In this document: in pieces, positions 44,327 through 54,000 of the stretch
How the letters are laid out: every line of letters starts with the position of its first letter
Numbering within the stretch: the stretch's first letter is position 1
Origin: Streptomyces sp. NBC_01231
GTDB taxonomy: Bacteria > Actinomycetota > Actinomycetes > Streptomycetales > Streptomycetaceae
Direction of reading: 5' to 3'
Assembly: GCA_035999765.1 (NCBI GenBank)
Contig: CP108521.1
Span: 744,001 to 808,000, forward strand
DNA: 64,000 bases
Notes under the pieces: model-generated
The model's input: only the letters and a program-made list of their open reading frames with translations
Database searches by the model: none
What the model was told of the DNA's origin: nothing
Made by a program: the position numbers and the translations under genes

Positions 44327-45547
44327 ATGCATGGGATACGCGGCAGGCTCGCGGCGTTGCTCCTGGCGGTCTCGGCCGTCGTGGCCGGGACGGTGGCACC
44401 CGCCGAGGCCGGTCAGCAAGGCGACGGGCGCGGCTGGACGGGGACCTGGGCGACATCGGTCAGCGAGCACTACGAGATCTCGGGGATGTCCGAGGTGACG
44501 GTACGGATGCCGGTGCACACCAGCGTCGGCGGCTCATCCGTACGCATCCGGCTGACCAACGCCTACGCCACCGACCCGGTGACGATCGGGCACGCGACCG
44601 TGGGCCTGCGCGACGGCGGTTCCGCCGTGGCCCGCCCGTACGACCTGCGGTTCGGCGGGAAGGGAGCGGTCACCATCCCGGCGGGCGGCCAGGCTGTCAG
44701 CGATCCGGTCGGACTCGCCGTGCCGGCCCTGACCGACCTGGTCGTCAGTCTCCATCTGCCCGGCCAGGTCACACACATCACCGATCACTGGTGGGCGCAG
44801 CAGACCGTGTACTGGACGGACTACGGTGCGGGCGACCACGCCGCCGACACCTCCGGCGACGCCTACACCTGGACCACCACGAGCTGGCCGTTCCTCAGCG
44901 GCGTCGACGTGACCGCGCCGAGGACCGGGTCGGTGGTGGCGCTCGGCGACTCGATCACCGACGGGTCCTACTCGACGGCCGACACCAACCAGCGCTGGCC
45001 CGATCTGCTGTCGGCCCGGCTGAACGCCTGCCTGCCCGGCGCCGGAGTGCTCAACGCTGGCATCACCAGCAACCGGATCACCGCCGGGACCGCGACCAAT
45101 CCCTCGGCGCTCGACCGGCTCGAACGGGATGTGCTCTCCCAGCCGGGCGCCAGGACTCTGATCCTCTTCGAGGGGATCAACGATCTCGGCGGGGCGAGTG
45201 CCGAGCAGATCATCGCCGGCATGACGGAGATCGCCGACCGGGCGCACCAGCGCGGGATGCGGGTCGTCGGCGCCACCATCACCCCGTACAAGGACTTCAC
45301 CTGGGGTGGCTGGACCGAGGAGACGGAAGCGCGGCGACAGCAGGTCAACGCGTTCGTCCGGGACTCCGGCAAGGTCTTCGACGACTACGCCGACTTCGAC
45401 CGGGCGGTCCGGGACCCGGCGGATCCGCAGCGGCTGGGCGCGGCATACGACTCCGGAGACCATCTGCATCCCAACGATGCCGGCATGAAGGCATTCGCCG
45501 ACTCCATCGACCTGACGTCCCTCGGCCTCGGCCGCGGCTGTTCCTGA
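44327..45547 (+). CDS. Secreted SGNH/GDSL esterase, short form
   Basis: 406 residues from ATG 44327 (AAGGGG upstream), 10 nt after the GH31 stop. Signal peptide ~1-28. An N-terminal beta domain (GWTGTWATSVSEHYE, SSVRIRLTNAYATDPVTIGH) precedes the SGNH fold: Ser in VVALGDSITDGSYS, Gly in LNAGITSNRI, Asn in LFEGINDLGG, Asp/His in SGDHLHPND. Enzymes of this layout deacetylate carbohydrates. In this operon a role in removing O-acetyl groups that block glycosidases is plausible; the acyl substrate is not known. Confidence 0.85.
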   Translation: MHGIRGRLAALLLAVSAVVAGTVAPAEAGQQGDGRGWTGTWATSVSEHYEISGMSEVTVRMPVHTSVGGSSVRIRLTNAYATDPVTIGHATVGLRDGGSAVARPYDLRFGGKGAVTIPAGGQAVSDPVGLAVPALTDLVVSLHLPGQVTHITDHWWAQQTVYWTDYGAGDHAADTSGDAYTWTTTSWPFLSGVDVTAPRTGSVVALGDSITDGSYSTADTNQRWPDLLSARLNACLPGAGVLNAGITSNRITAGTATNPSALDRLERDVLSQPGARTLILFEGINDLGGASAEQIIAGMTEIADRAHQRGMRVVGATITPYKDFTWGGWTEETEARRQQVNAFVRDSGKVFDDYADFDRAVRDPADPQRLGAAYDSGDHLHPNDAGMKAFADSIDLTSLGLGRGCS

Positions 45548-45556
45548 GGAGGAACC

Positions 45557-47704
45557 GTGTCCAGACGGCTTGAACACCTGCGGGGGCACCGAAGATTCGC
45601 GGTCCTTGCCACAGCGTTGGCGGCCACGGTGGCAGCCCTGCTTCCAGTGGCGCCGGCCGCGGCCGAGACCACACCGCAGGGGTGGACGGGGACGTGGGCG
45701 ACCGCCCAGCACGCCGCGTACGACCCGGGCACCTCGGAGGTGACGGTTCGGATACCGGTGCGGGTGAGCGCCGGCGGGTCGAGCGTGCGCATCCGCCTGA
45801 CCAACGACTTCACCACCGAGCCGGTGACGATCGGACACGCGACCGTCGGACTTCGTGATGGCGGTTCCGCCGTCGCGAAGCCGCAGAAGCTGCGGTTCGG
45901 CGGGAAGAGCGGGGTGACGATCGCGGCCGGCGAGCAGGCGGCCAGCGATCAGGTCCAGCTCACCGTGCCCGCCCGCAGCGACCTGGTCGTCAGCCTGTAC
46001 TTCCCCGGCCGGCTCACCCACATCAGCCAGCACTGGATGGGCCTCCAGACGGTCTACTGGACGCCCGACGGCGGCGGCGACCACGCCTCCGACGCCGACG
46101 GGGACGCCTTCACGAAGACCGATTCCACCTTCCCGTTCCTGACCGGTGTCGACGTACAGGGCGGCAACGCGGCGGGCGCCGTGGTGGCGCTCGGCGACTC
46201 CATCACCGACGGCGCGGCCTCCACCTCGAACGCCAACCGGCGCTGGCCCGACTATCTGGCGGGCCGGCTGTCGGCCTGTTCGTCCACCGCCGGGGTGCTG
46301 AACGAGGGGATCAGCGGCAACCGGATCACGGCGGGCGTGGACGGCAACCCGTCGGCGCTGGACCGGCTGGAGCGCGATGTGCTGTCGCAGCCGGGCGCCC
46401 GGACGGTGGTCCTGTTCGAGGGCGTCAACGATCTCAGCTGGGGCGGCGCCACCGGTGATCAGGTGATCGACGGCATGAAGGAGATCGTGCGCCGCGCCCA
46501 CGAACGCGGGCTGCGCGTGATCGGCGCGACGGTCGTGCCGTATCGCGGCTGGGGCGACTGGTGGACCGAGGCCAAGGAGGCCGACCGGCAGAAGGTCAAC
46601 ACGTTCGTCCGCGACGGCGGCGTCTTCGACGGCTACGCCGACTTCGACAAGGCCGTTCGGGACCCGGACGACCCCACCCGCTACGCCGCAGCGTTCGACT
46701 CCGGTGACCATCTGCACCCCAACGACGTCGGGATGAAGGCCTTCGCCGACGCCGTCGACCTCACCACGCTCGGGGCGGGCCGCGACTGCCCGACGGCCCG
46801 CGTCCGGATCACCCCGTACCGGCCGACCCTGCAAGCCGGCGGCGACGGCACGGCGATCACGTCGACCGTCACCAACACGGGTACCAAAGCGGTCACCGAG
46901 GTCAGCACGCGTCTCGATCTCCCCGACGGCTGGTCCGCCGAACCGGCCGGCAGCACGCGGGTACGCTCCCTCGCCCCGGGCGACAGCGCCAAGGTCACCT
47001 GGACGGTGACGCCGGCGGCCGACGCGGTCTGGGGCACCCACGAGATCGGCGTACGCACCTCCTTCGTCCAGGACGGCCGGACACGGCACGACTCCGACAG
47101 TGTGGACGCCACGGTGACCCCGGCTCCGTCCGAGGTGCGGGCGCCGTATCTGACGACCGCCACCACGACCGAGAAGGCCCAATACGCCCAGAACGGCGAC
47201 CAGTTCGCCATCTGGGCGGGCGGCCAGGACCTGTCCGGCTGGAAGGACGAGAAGGCGGCGGTCTACCTCGCCGACGCCGCGCCGCCGTCCGGCACCGTGA
47301 CCGCCCGGGTCGTCGGTCAGACCGGCAGTGGCCCGTCCGCCAAGGCGGGGATCGCCGTGGCCAACGACCTCACCTCGCCTCAGGCGGGCGGCTACGCGGT
47401 GCTCACCATGTCCGCGCAGTACGGCCTGGAGTTCATGACCGACAGCGACGGTGACGGGAAGCTCGACACCTGGGCCGGGGGCGGCAGTTCGTACCACCCG
47501 GCCTGGCTGAAGATCGTCCGCGACGGCACCGCCTACACCGCGTACGCCAGTTCCGACGGCACCGCCTGGCAGCAGGTCGCCACCGCCACCGTTCCCTCCG
47601 CGAGCGGCACCGGCGACGCAGGTCTGGTCGCGAGCGCGGTCAACCTCAACTACCCCGGCCAGATCACGACCGCACTTTTTGACTCCTTCTCCACCCAAGA
47701 GTGA
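45557..47704 (+). CDS. Secreted SGNH/GDSL esterase with NEW3 and C-terminal lectin-like module
   Basis: 715 residues from GTG 45557 (AGGAGG 5 nt upstream). Signal peptide ~1-35. The first ~410 residues are a paralogue of the preceding gene (SSVRIRLTNDFTTEPVTIGH, VVALGDSITDGAASTSNANR, LFEGVNDLSWGG, SGDHLHPNDVGMKAF). A NEW3 domain follows (ITPYRPTLQAGGDGTAITST) and then the DUF1349-like module (QYGLEFMTDSDGDGKLDTWA). Fifty-eight bases of the module (47198-47255) are identical to 32392-32449 of the GH31 gene. Its TGA overlaps a GTG, but the next gene more likely starts at ATG 47716. Confidence 0.85.
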   Translation: MSRRLEHLRGHRRFAVLATALAATVAALLPVAPAAAETTPQGWTGTWATAQHAAYDPGTSEVTVRIPVRVSAGGSSVRIRLTNDFTTEPVTIGHATVGLRDGGSAVAKPQKLRFGGKSGVTIAAGEQAASDQVQLTVPARSDLVVSLYFPGRLTHISQHWMGLQTVYWTPDGGGDHASDADGDAFTKTDSTFPFLTGVDVQGGNAAGAVVALGDSITDGAASTSNANRRWPDYLAGRLSACSSTAGVLNEGISGNRITAGVDGNPSALDRLERDVLSQPGARTVVLFEGVNDLSWGGATGDQVIDGMKEIVRRAHERGLRVIGATVVPYRGWGDWWTEAKEADRQKVNTFVRDGGVFDGYADFDKAVRDPDDPTRYAAAFDSGDHLHPNDVGMKAFADAVDLTTLGAGRDCPTARVRITPYRPTLQAGGDGTAITSTVTNTGTKAVTEVSTRLDLPDGWSAEPAGSTRVRSLAPGDSAKVTWTVTPAADAVWGTHEIGVRTSFVQDGRTRHDSDSVDATVTPAPSEVRAPYLTTATTTEKAQYAQNGDQFAIWAGGQDLSGWKDEKAAVYLADAAPPSGTVTARVVGQTGSGPSAKAGIAVANDLTSPQAGGYAVLTMSAQYGLEFMTDSDGDGKLDTWAGGGSSYHPAWLKIVRDGTAYTAYASSDGTAWQQVATATVPSASGTGDAGLVASAVNLNYPGQITTALFDSFSTQE

Positions 47705-47715
47705 GAGGCATGTTG

Positions 47716-49164
47716 ATGCCAGTCAACCGCAGACACTTCATGACCACCGCTGCCGCCCTCGGTGGCGCGGTGCTGCTCGCCCCGCCCGGCACCGCCCAGG
47801 CGCTCACCCAGGGTGCGACGCTCGACGCCTCCGGCATCCCCGACTACCAGCCCACCAAGGCGTCCCTCGACACCCACCCGGTGCCGCGCTGGTACAAGGA
47901 CGCCAAGTTCGGCATCTTCGTCCACTGGGGCATCTACTCGGTGATCGGCGGCGCGACACCGAGAAGCGCCTCCGAGTGGTACCTGTGGTACCAGAGCACC
48001 AAGGACACCGCCGAGTGGAAGTACCACCGCGACACCTACGGCGAGGACGTCACCTACGACGACCTCATCCCCCAGTTCAAGGCCGAGAAGTACGATCCTG
48101 ACGCCTGGGTGAAGCTGTTCGAGCAGGCGGGCGCCGAGTACTTCGCGCTGACCAGCAAGCACCACGACGGATTCGCCCTCTACCCGAGTCAGGTGACGGA
48201 CCGTCACTCCGTGGCGTACGGCCCGAAGCGTGACCTGGTCGGCGAGTTGATGACCGCGGCCCGCAAACGAGGCACCGTGCGGCCAGGGCTGTACTACTCG
48301 CTCGGCGAGTTCTTCAACCCGGCGATCGGCCGGCCGATGCGCAACTTCTACACCGACCAGGAAATCCCGATGACCGGCTACAAGCCGGTCCAGGACTACG
48401 TCGGCGACTACGAGCTCAAGCAGCTGTACGAGATCATCGACCGCTACGACCCGGAGCTGCTCTGGGCCGACGGTCAGTGGTTCCGGCCCGCCGACAACCC
48501 GCCGTGGCGCAGCGAGGAACCCATGGCCCACTACTACAACCAGGCCAAGAACCGTACGCGCCCCAAGGGTGTCGTGATCAACGACCGGTTCGACACCCAC
48601 TTCGACTTCGCGACGTACGAGCAGCGCACCAATCCCACGATGGATCCCCAGAAGTGGGAGTGCTGCATGACCATCGGCTACTCCTGGGGCTACAACAAGC
48701 ACGAGCCGGACGAGGACTACAAGACCTCCGAGTTCCTGATCCAGTTGCTCGCCGACGTGGTCAGCAAGAACGGCAACCTGCTGCTCAACATCGGCCCCAA
48801 GCCGGACGGCACGATCCCCGAGATCATGCAGGAGCGGCTGAAGGACATCGGCGCCTGGCTGAACGTCAACGGCGCCGCGATCTACGGGTCGACGCCATGG
48901 GTGCGGGCGGAGGAGGAGGGCAGTGCGCTCGGCATCCGCTACACCGTCTCCCCGGGCAAGTTCAACATCATCGTGCTCGGCAAGCCCAGCGGCACCCTCT
49001 CGGTGCCCGGCGACATCCCCATCAGCGCCACGTCCCGGGTGCGGCTGCTCGGCACGAGCGGCAGCCTGCGGTGGACCCGCGGTGACGGAAAGATCAACAT
49101 CACCGTCCCGTCCTCCGTGCCCAGCGACATCGCCAATGTCTTCACCGTCGACTGGGCCCGGTGA
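47716..49164 (+). CDS. Tat-exported GH29 alpha-L-fucosidase
   Basis: 482 residues from ATG 47716, chosen because GAGAGG lies 7 nt upstream; GTG 47701 and ATG 47710 also fit the frame. The Tat-like signal is VNRRHFMTTAAALGGAVLLA. GH29 motifs are PRWYKDAKFGIFVHWGIYSV, YFALTSKHHDGFALYPS, KRDLVGELMTAARKRG, nucleophile Asp252 in PELLWADGQWF and NGNLLLNIGPKPDGTIP. It removes alpha-linked L-fucose from glycans outside the cell. The stop overlaps the GTG of the next ORF (GTGA). Confidence 0.9.
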   Translation: MPVNRRHFMTTAAALGGAVLLAPPGTAQALTQGATLDASGIPDYQPTKASLDTHPVPRWYKDAKFGIFVHWGIYSVIGGATPRSASEWYLWYQSTKDTAEWKYHRDTYGEDVTYDDLIPQFKAEKYDPDAWVKLFEQAGAEYFALTSKHHDGFALYPSQVTDRHSVAYGPKRDLVGELMTAARKRGTVRPGLYYSLGEFFNPAIGRPMRNFYTDQEIPMTGYKPVQDYVGDYELKQLYEIIDRYDPELLWADGQWFRPADNPPWRSEEPMAHYYNQAKNRTRPKGVVINDRFDTHFDFATYEQRTNPTMDPQKWECCMTIGYSWGYNKHEPDEDYKTSEFLIQLLADVVSKNGNLLLNIGPKPDGTIPEIMQERLKDIGAWLNVNGAAIYGSTPWVRAEEEGSALGIRYTVSPGKFNIIVLGKPSGTLSVPGDIPISATSRVRLLGTSGSLRWTRGDGKINITVPSSVPSDIANVFTVDWAR

Positions 49165-50114
49165 GCGGCATGGGAATCAGCAGCGGTACCCAGTTCGACA
49201 CCCTGGGCCCCACCCTCACCGTCACCACGCAGCCGGCCGAGCCGACCGGCGGTGACACGGTCACCGCCACCGCGGTCCTCACCAACGACTGCCCCTTCCC
49301 ACTCAGCAACGCCGTGCTCCATCTGATCAACCCCGGCGCCACCACGGCGGCGAAGACCATCCCGCTCGGCGACCTGCCGCGCGGCGCGAAGACAACCCGG
49401 CGCTGGGAGACGGCGATGCCGGCCGACGTGGCCGGGGACGTGTCGTTCACCGCGCACCTCGTCTTCGACGTCGACGAGAACAGCAGCGACTGCGCGCGGT
49501 CCGTGAAGACGTTCACGGTGCCTTACGAGCCCAATGAGGTGCGGGACCCGTACCGGACATTCGCCACCACCGACGACGCCAAGTTCGGCCAGTACGGCAG
49601 CCAGTTGGTGATCTGGGCGGGTGGCAGCGACTTCTCCGGCGGCACCGACGAGAAGGGGGGCATCCTCCTTCCCGGCTCCGCCGCCGAGTCGAGCGTGGTG
49701 CAGGTCGAGACGGTCAGCCTCACCGGAAGCGACAACCCCACCGCCAAGTACGGGATCGCCGTCGCCAACGACCTCACCGCCCCGGAGAAGGGCGGCTACG
49801 CCGTGCTCACCATGTCGAAGTCGTACGGCGTGGAGTTCATGACCGACAGCGACGGCAACGGACACCTCGACACCTGGGCAGGCGGCGGCGTTTCCACCCA
49901 TCCCGCCTTGCTGCGCCTGGTCCGCTCCGGCACCACCTACACCGCGTACACCAGCATCAACAACGGCCTCTCCTGGAACGAGATCGCGAGCGCGACCGTG
50001 CCCTCCGCGAGCGGCGCCCTGGACGCGGGCGTGGTGGCGAGCGCCGTGAACCTCAACTACCCCGGCACGACGGTCCAGGCCGTGTTCGACCACTTCACCG
50101 TGGTGGCGTCGTGA
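49161..50114 (+). CDS. Signal-less NEW3 plus lectin-like accessory protein
   Basis: 317 residues from GTG 49161 (ATG 49170 possible). There is no hydrophobic leader: the N-terminus is SGMGISSGTQFDTLGPTLTV. Residues ~15-125 form a NEW3-like domain (DTVTATAVLTNDCPFPLSNA). Residues ~130-317 are the DUF1349-like module (YGVEFMTDSDGNGHLDTWAG, SASGALDAGVVASAVNLNYP). No catalytic domain. It is coupled by a 4-nt overlap to the fucosidase upstream and to the next ORF downstream. It may be a binding subunit co-exported with the Tat substrate GH29, or the split tail of a once longer fucosidase. Confidence 0.7.
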   Translation: MSGMGISSGTQFDTLGPTLTVTTQPAEPTGGDTVTATAVLTNDCPFPLSNAVLHLINPGATTAAKTIPLGDLPRGAKTTRRWETAMPADVAGDVSFTAHLVFDVDENSSDCARSVKTFTVPYEPNEVRDPYRTFATTDDAKFGQYGSQLVIWAGGSDFSGGTDEKGGILLPGSAAESSVVQVETVSLTGSDNPTAKYGIAVANDLTAPEKGGYAVLTMSKSYGVEFMTDSDGNGHLDTWAGGGVSTHPALLRLVRSGTTYTAYTSINNGLSWNEIASATVPSASGALDAGVVASAVNLNYPGTTVQAVFDHFTVVAS

Positions 50115-51016
50115 TCGCCTACCGTCCCGAGGAGGACTTCCTCTCGCCGCCCGTATCGCTCACCGTCACTCCGTCCGCACTCGAGGCCGGCAAGGCCGTG
50201 ACCCTGACGGCCACCCTCACCAACACCGCCACGATCACGCTGCGCGGCACCGTGCTCTACCTCGCCGTGGACGACTCCGCCGAACAGGACGGCCTGGGCG
50301 ACCTCGCGCCCGGACGGTCGGTGACCCGCACCTGGCGGACCCGGCTCGCCGACGACGCGGAGGGCCGGATCCTGTTCACCGCGCACGCCCTCTTCGACGT
50401 GCACCCGCACGGCTCCGACTGCACCCGCACCTCCTCCTCCGCCCTACTGCCGTACCGCTCGTTGGCCGCGGCGTTCGACAACGCGGGGATCTCCACCGAG
50501 GACGCCCTCACCGTCGCGAACATCGACGGGTCGAACTCCAGTCTGTCCGCCGAGGCGCTGGCGTCGGTGGGGCTGGCTCCGGGGGCCACGGTCACCTACG
50601 ACGGGGTGCCCTTCACCTGGCCGGACACCCGGCCCGGGAGCAAGGACAACGTCATCTCCTACGGCCAGACCGTGCTGCTGTCCGGCTCCGGTTCCCGGTT
50701 GTCCTTCCTCGGTACCAGCACGTGGGGCGACGGCAAGGGTGACGGCAAGGTCGTCTACGCCGACGGCACCGAGCAGGCGTTCTCGGTCGCCGTCCCCGAC
50801 TGGTACGGCGCGAACTCCTCCGCCGCGGTGGTGCTGCCCTACCGCCACATCAGCTCCGGCCGGGACGACAACCCCGTCAGCCTGTTCACCTTCGGCGTCG
50901 ATCTCGCGGCCGGCAAGGAGCTGGGCTCCGTGGTCCTGCCCAAGGTCAGCGACGGCATCCAGGCGGGCGCCCCGGCCCTGCACATCTTCGCCTTGACGAT
51001 CACGCCGATCAACTGA
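50111..51016 (+). CDS. Signal-less NEW3 plus beta-sandwich accessory protein
   Basis: 301 residues from GTG 50111, overlapping the previous stop (GTGA). N-terminus IAYRPEEDFLSPPVSLTVTP without a leader peptide. Residues ~15-115 form a NEW3-like domain (AGKAVTLTATLTNTATITLR). The rest is a beta-rich domain with DNAGISTEDALTVANIDGSN, SAEALASVGLAPGATVTYDG, FTWPDTRPGSKDNVI and YRHISSGRDD, which I know as a tail domain on several actinomycete glycosidases. No catalytic residues recognised. Same puzzle as its neighbour: a secreted-type domain with no export signal. Confidence 0.7.
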   Translation: MIAYRPEEDFLSPPVSLTVTPSALEAGKAVTLTATLTNTATITLRGTVLYLAVDDSAEQDGLGDLAPGRSVTRTWRTRLADDAEGRILFTAHALFDVHPHGSDCTRTSSSALLPYRSLAAAFDNAGISTEDALTVANIDGSNSSLSAEALASVGLAPGATVTYDGVPFTWPDTRPGSKDNVISYGQTVLLSGSGSRLSFLGTSTWGDGKGDGKVVYADGTEQAFSVAVPDWYGANSSAAVVLPYRHISSGRDDNPVSLFTFGVDLAAGKELGSVVLPKVSDGIQAGAPALHIFALTITPIN

Positions 51017-51035
51017 GCTCTGCGGAAGGACGTTC

Positions 51036-54000
51036 ATGCACGACAACCGAGACCACCTCGGCATCACAGGTGTCACCCGCAGACGGATCCTCACCGGCGC
51101 CGTCGTGCTGGGCGGCGCCGCGCTGCTGCCCCTCCCGCAGGGCGCGTACGCGGCCGACGGCACCCTGTTCGACACCGCGCCCGCGGCGGCCGCTGTGAAG
51201 CGGCTGCTTCCCGACCACTACCAGCAGCTCACCCTGCGGGCCGTCAACGACAAGACCGACCGCTTCCGGGTCACCGGCCGGGCCGGACGGATCACGGTGG
51301 AGGGCACCAGCGCCGCCGTGCTGCTCGCAGGCCTCCACACCTACCTGCGGCGGACCGCGCACGCCTCCGTCTCCTGGACGGGCGAGCAGTTGAACCTGCC
51401 GCGCACCCTCCCCGCGCCCGCCGCGGAGATCACGGGAACGGCCAACGTGCCGCACCGCTTCGCCTTCAACGACACCAACGAGGGCTACACCGGCGCCTAC
51501 CGCGACTGGGACGCCTGGCAGTACGAGCTGGACGTGCTGGCCGTGCACGGAGTCAACCGGGTCCTCGTCTACATGGGCGGCGACGCCGTCTACTACGACA
51601 CGTTCCGTCAGTTCGGCTACACCGACGCCGAGATGCGCGCCTGGATCCCGGCCCCCGCCCGCCAGCCCTGGTGGCTGCTGCAGAACATGTCGGGCTTCGG
51701 CGGGCCCGTCTCCCGGCAGCTCATCGAGAAGCGTGCCGCGCTCGCCGAGAAGATCACCGACCGGATACGTGACCTGGGCATGACGCCGGTCCTGCCGGGC
51801 TACTACGGCAGCGTCCCGGACGACTTCCCCGCCAAGCACGGCGGGGACGCGGCGGTGGTGGCGCAGGGCACCTGGGGCGCCTTCAAACGCCCCGACTGGC
51901 TCGACCCGCGCACCACGGCCTTCGAGGACGTGGCCGCCGCCTTCTACCGTGCCCAGAAGGAACGATTCGGCGAGAGCACGATGTACAAGATGGACCTGCT
52001 GCACGAGGGCGGCAACGCCGGTGACGTGCCGGTGGGCGAGGCTGCCAAGGCCGTCGAGGTGGCCCTGCAGAAGGCCCACCCGGGGGCCGTCTGGGCGATC
52101 CTCGGCTGGCAGAACAACCCGGCCAAGGAACTGCTCGACGGCGTCGACAAGAGCCGGATGCTGATCGTGGACGGCCTGTCGGACCGCTACACCACCGTCA
52201 CGGACCGGGAGAGCGACTGGGGCGGCACCCCGTACGCCTTCGGCAGCATCTGGAACTTCGGCGGCCACACCCCGATCGGCGCCAACGCCCCGGACTGGGT
52301 GGACCAGTACCCCAAGTGGCGTGACAAGAAGGGCAGTGCGCTCGCCGGTATCGCGGCGATGCCCGAGGGGGCCGACAACAACGCGCCCGCCCTGGCCCTC
52401 CTCACCGACCTGGCCTGGACGCCCGGCACCGTGGACCTGGACGACTGGTTCGCCGCGTACGCCCTCTCCCGCTACGGCGGCCCCGACCGGCATGCGGCGG
52501 CGGCCTGGCAGACGATCCGCGACACCGCGTACAACATGTCCCGCGCGGACTCCTGGAGCGAGGCACCCGACGGACTGTTCGGCGCCCGTCCGAGCCTGAC
52601 GGCGAACAAGGCCGCCGCCTGGGGGCCGGAGAAGGACCGCTACGACACCACGGCGTTCGACGCGGCACTCACCGAACTCCTGGCGGTACAAGCGGGGTTG
52701 AGGGACAGCTCGGCCTACCGGTACGACGTCGTCGACGTGGCCCGGCAGGTCCTGTCCAACCGCAGCCGGGTCCTGCTGCCGCAGATCAAGGCCGCACACG
52801 ATGCCGGGGACAAGGCCCTGTTCGGCAAGCTGACCAAGACCTGGCTGAGCTGGATGGACCTCCTCGAGGACCTGCTGGCGACCTCCGGCCAGCATCTGCT
52901 CGGGCGGTGGCTCGCCGACGCGCGCTCCTGGGGCGCCGACCGGGCCGAGAAGGACCGCCTCGAGTACGACGTCCGCTCCCTCATCACCACCTGGGGCGGA
53001 CGCGAAAGCAGCGAGGAGGGCCTGCACGACTACGCGAACCGGGAGTGGTCCGGACTGGTCGGCGGCCTGTACCGCACCCGCTGGCAGACGTACTTCAATG
53101 CGCTCACCACGGGAAAGGACCCTGCGACGATCGACTGGTTCGCCCTGGAGGACCGCTGGGCGCACGCACACGAGACGTACCCGACCGATCCCCACGGCTC
53201 CCCGTACGCCCTGGCCCGCAGCGTGCGCGACCTGCTCGCCGCCACTCCGTACCAGGCGGCCCTCACGGCGGGTGTCGACCGGGGAGCGGTGGCCGAGGGC
53301 ACGCCCGCGACGGTGACGGTCACCTTCACCAACAGGAACGGGTTCACGGCGGCACGCGGCGTGAACCTTTCCGTCACCGCCCCCGAGGGCATGGCGGTGA
53401 CGGCGCTCGATCCGGTGAGCAAGGCGTCGGTGGCTTCCGGCGAAACGTTGGTCGCTCGCTTCGAGGTCTCTCTGGCGGGTGCGCCTTCGGAACTGGTCGG
53501 CCAGGTCGTCGCGGCGGCGGTGTACGCGGGTGGCGGAAAGGTCGTGGCGCCGGTACGGCTGATGGCCGCGGCCGGGGTCGGTGACCCGTACCGCACGGTC
53601 TCCTACAACGACGCGGTGTTCGGCCAGGCCGGCGACGAGATCGCCATCGAGGGCGCGGGGGCCGACCTGTGGGCCGGCACCAACGAGTTCGGGGCGGTGT
53701 ACCGGGCGGGCGGGTACAAGGACGGAACGGTGGCCCAGGTCACGGTCACGTCCCAGGACGCGTCCGGGGGCTGGGCACGGGCGGGCGTCATCGTCCGCAA
53801 CGACCTGGGCACCCAGGGGACCGCGGGCTATGTGAACCTGGCGATCACACCGTCCAACGGCTGTGCACTGAGCTGGGACGCGGACGGTGACGGCCGTTTC
53901 GACTCGATCGAACAGTCGGGCTCCTTCACCGCGCCGGTGCGGCTGCGGCTGACCAGGTCCGGCGCCTCGTACATCGGTGAGGCCAGCACGGACGGCGTCA

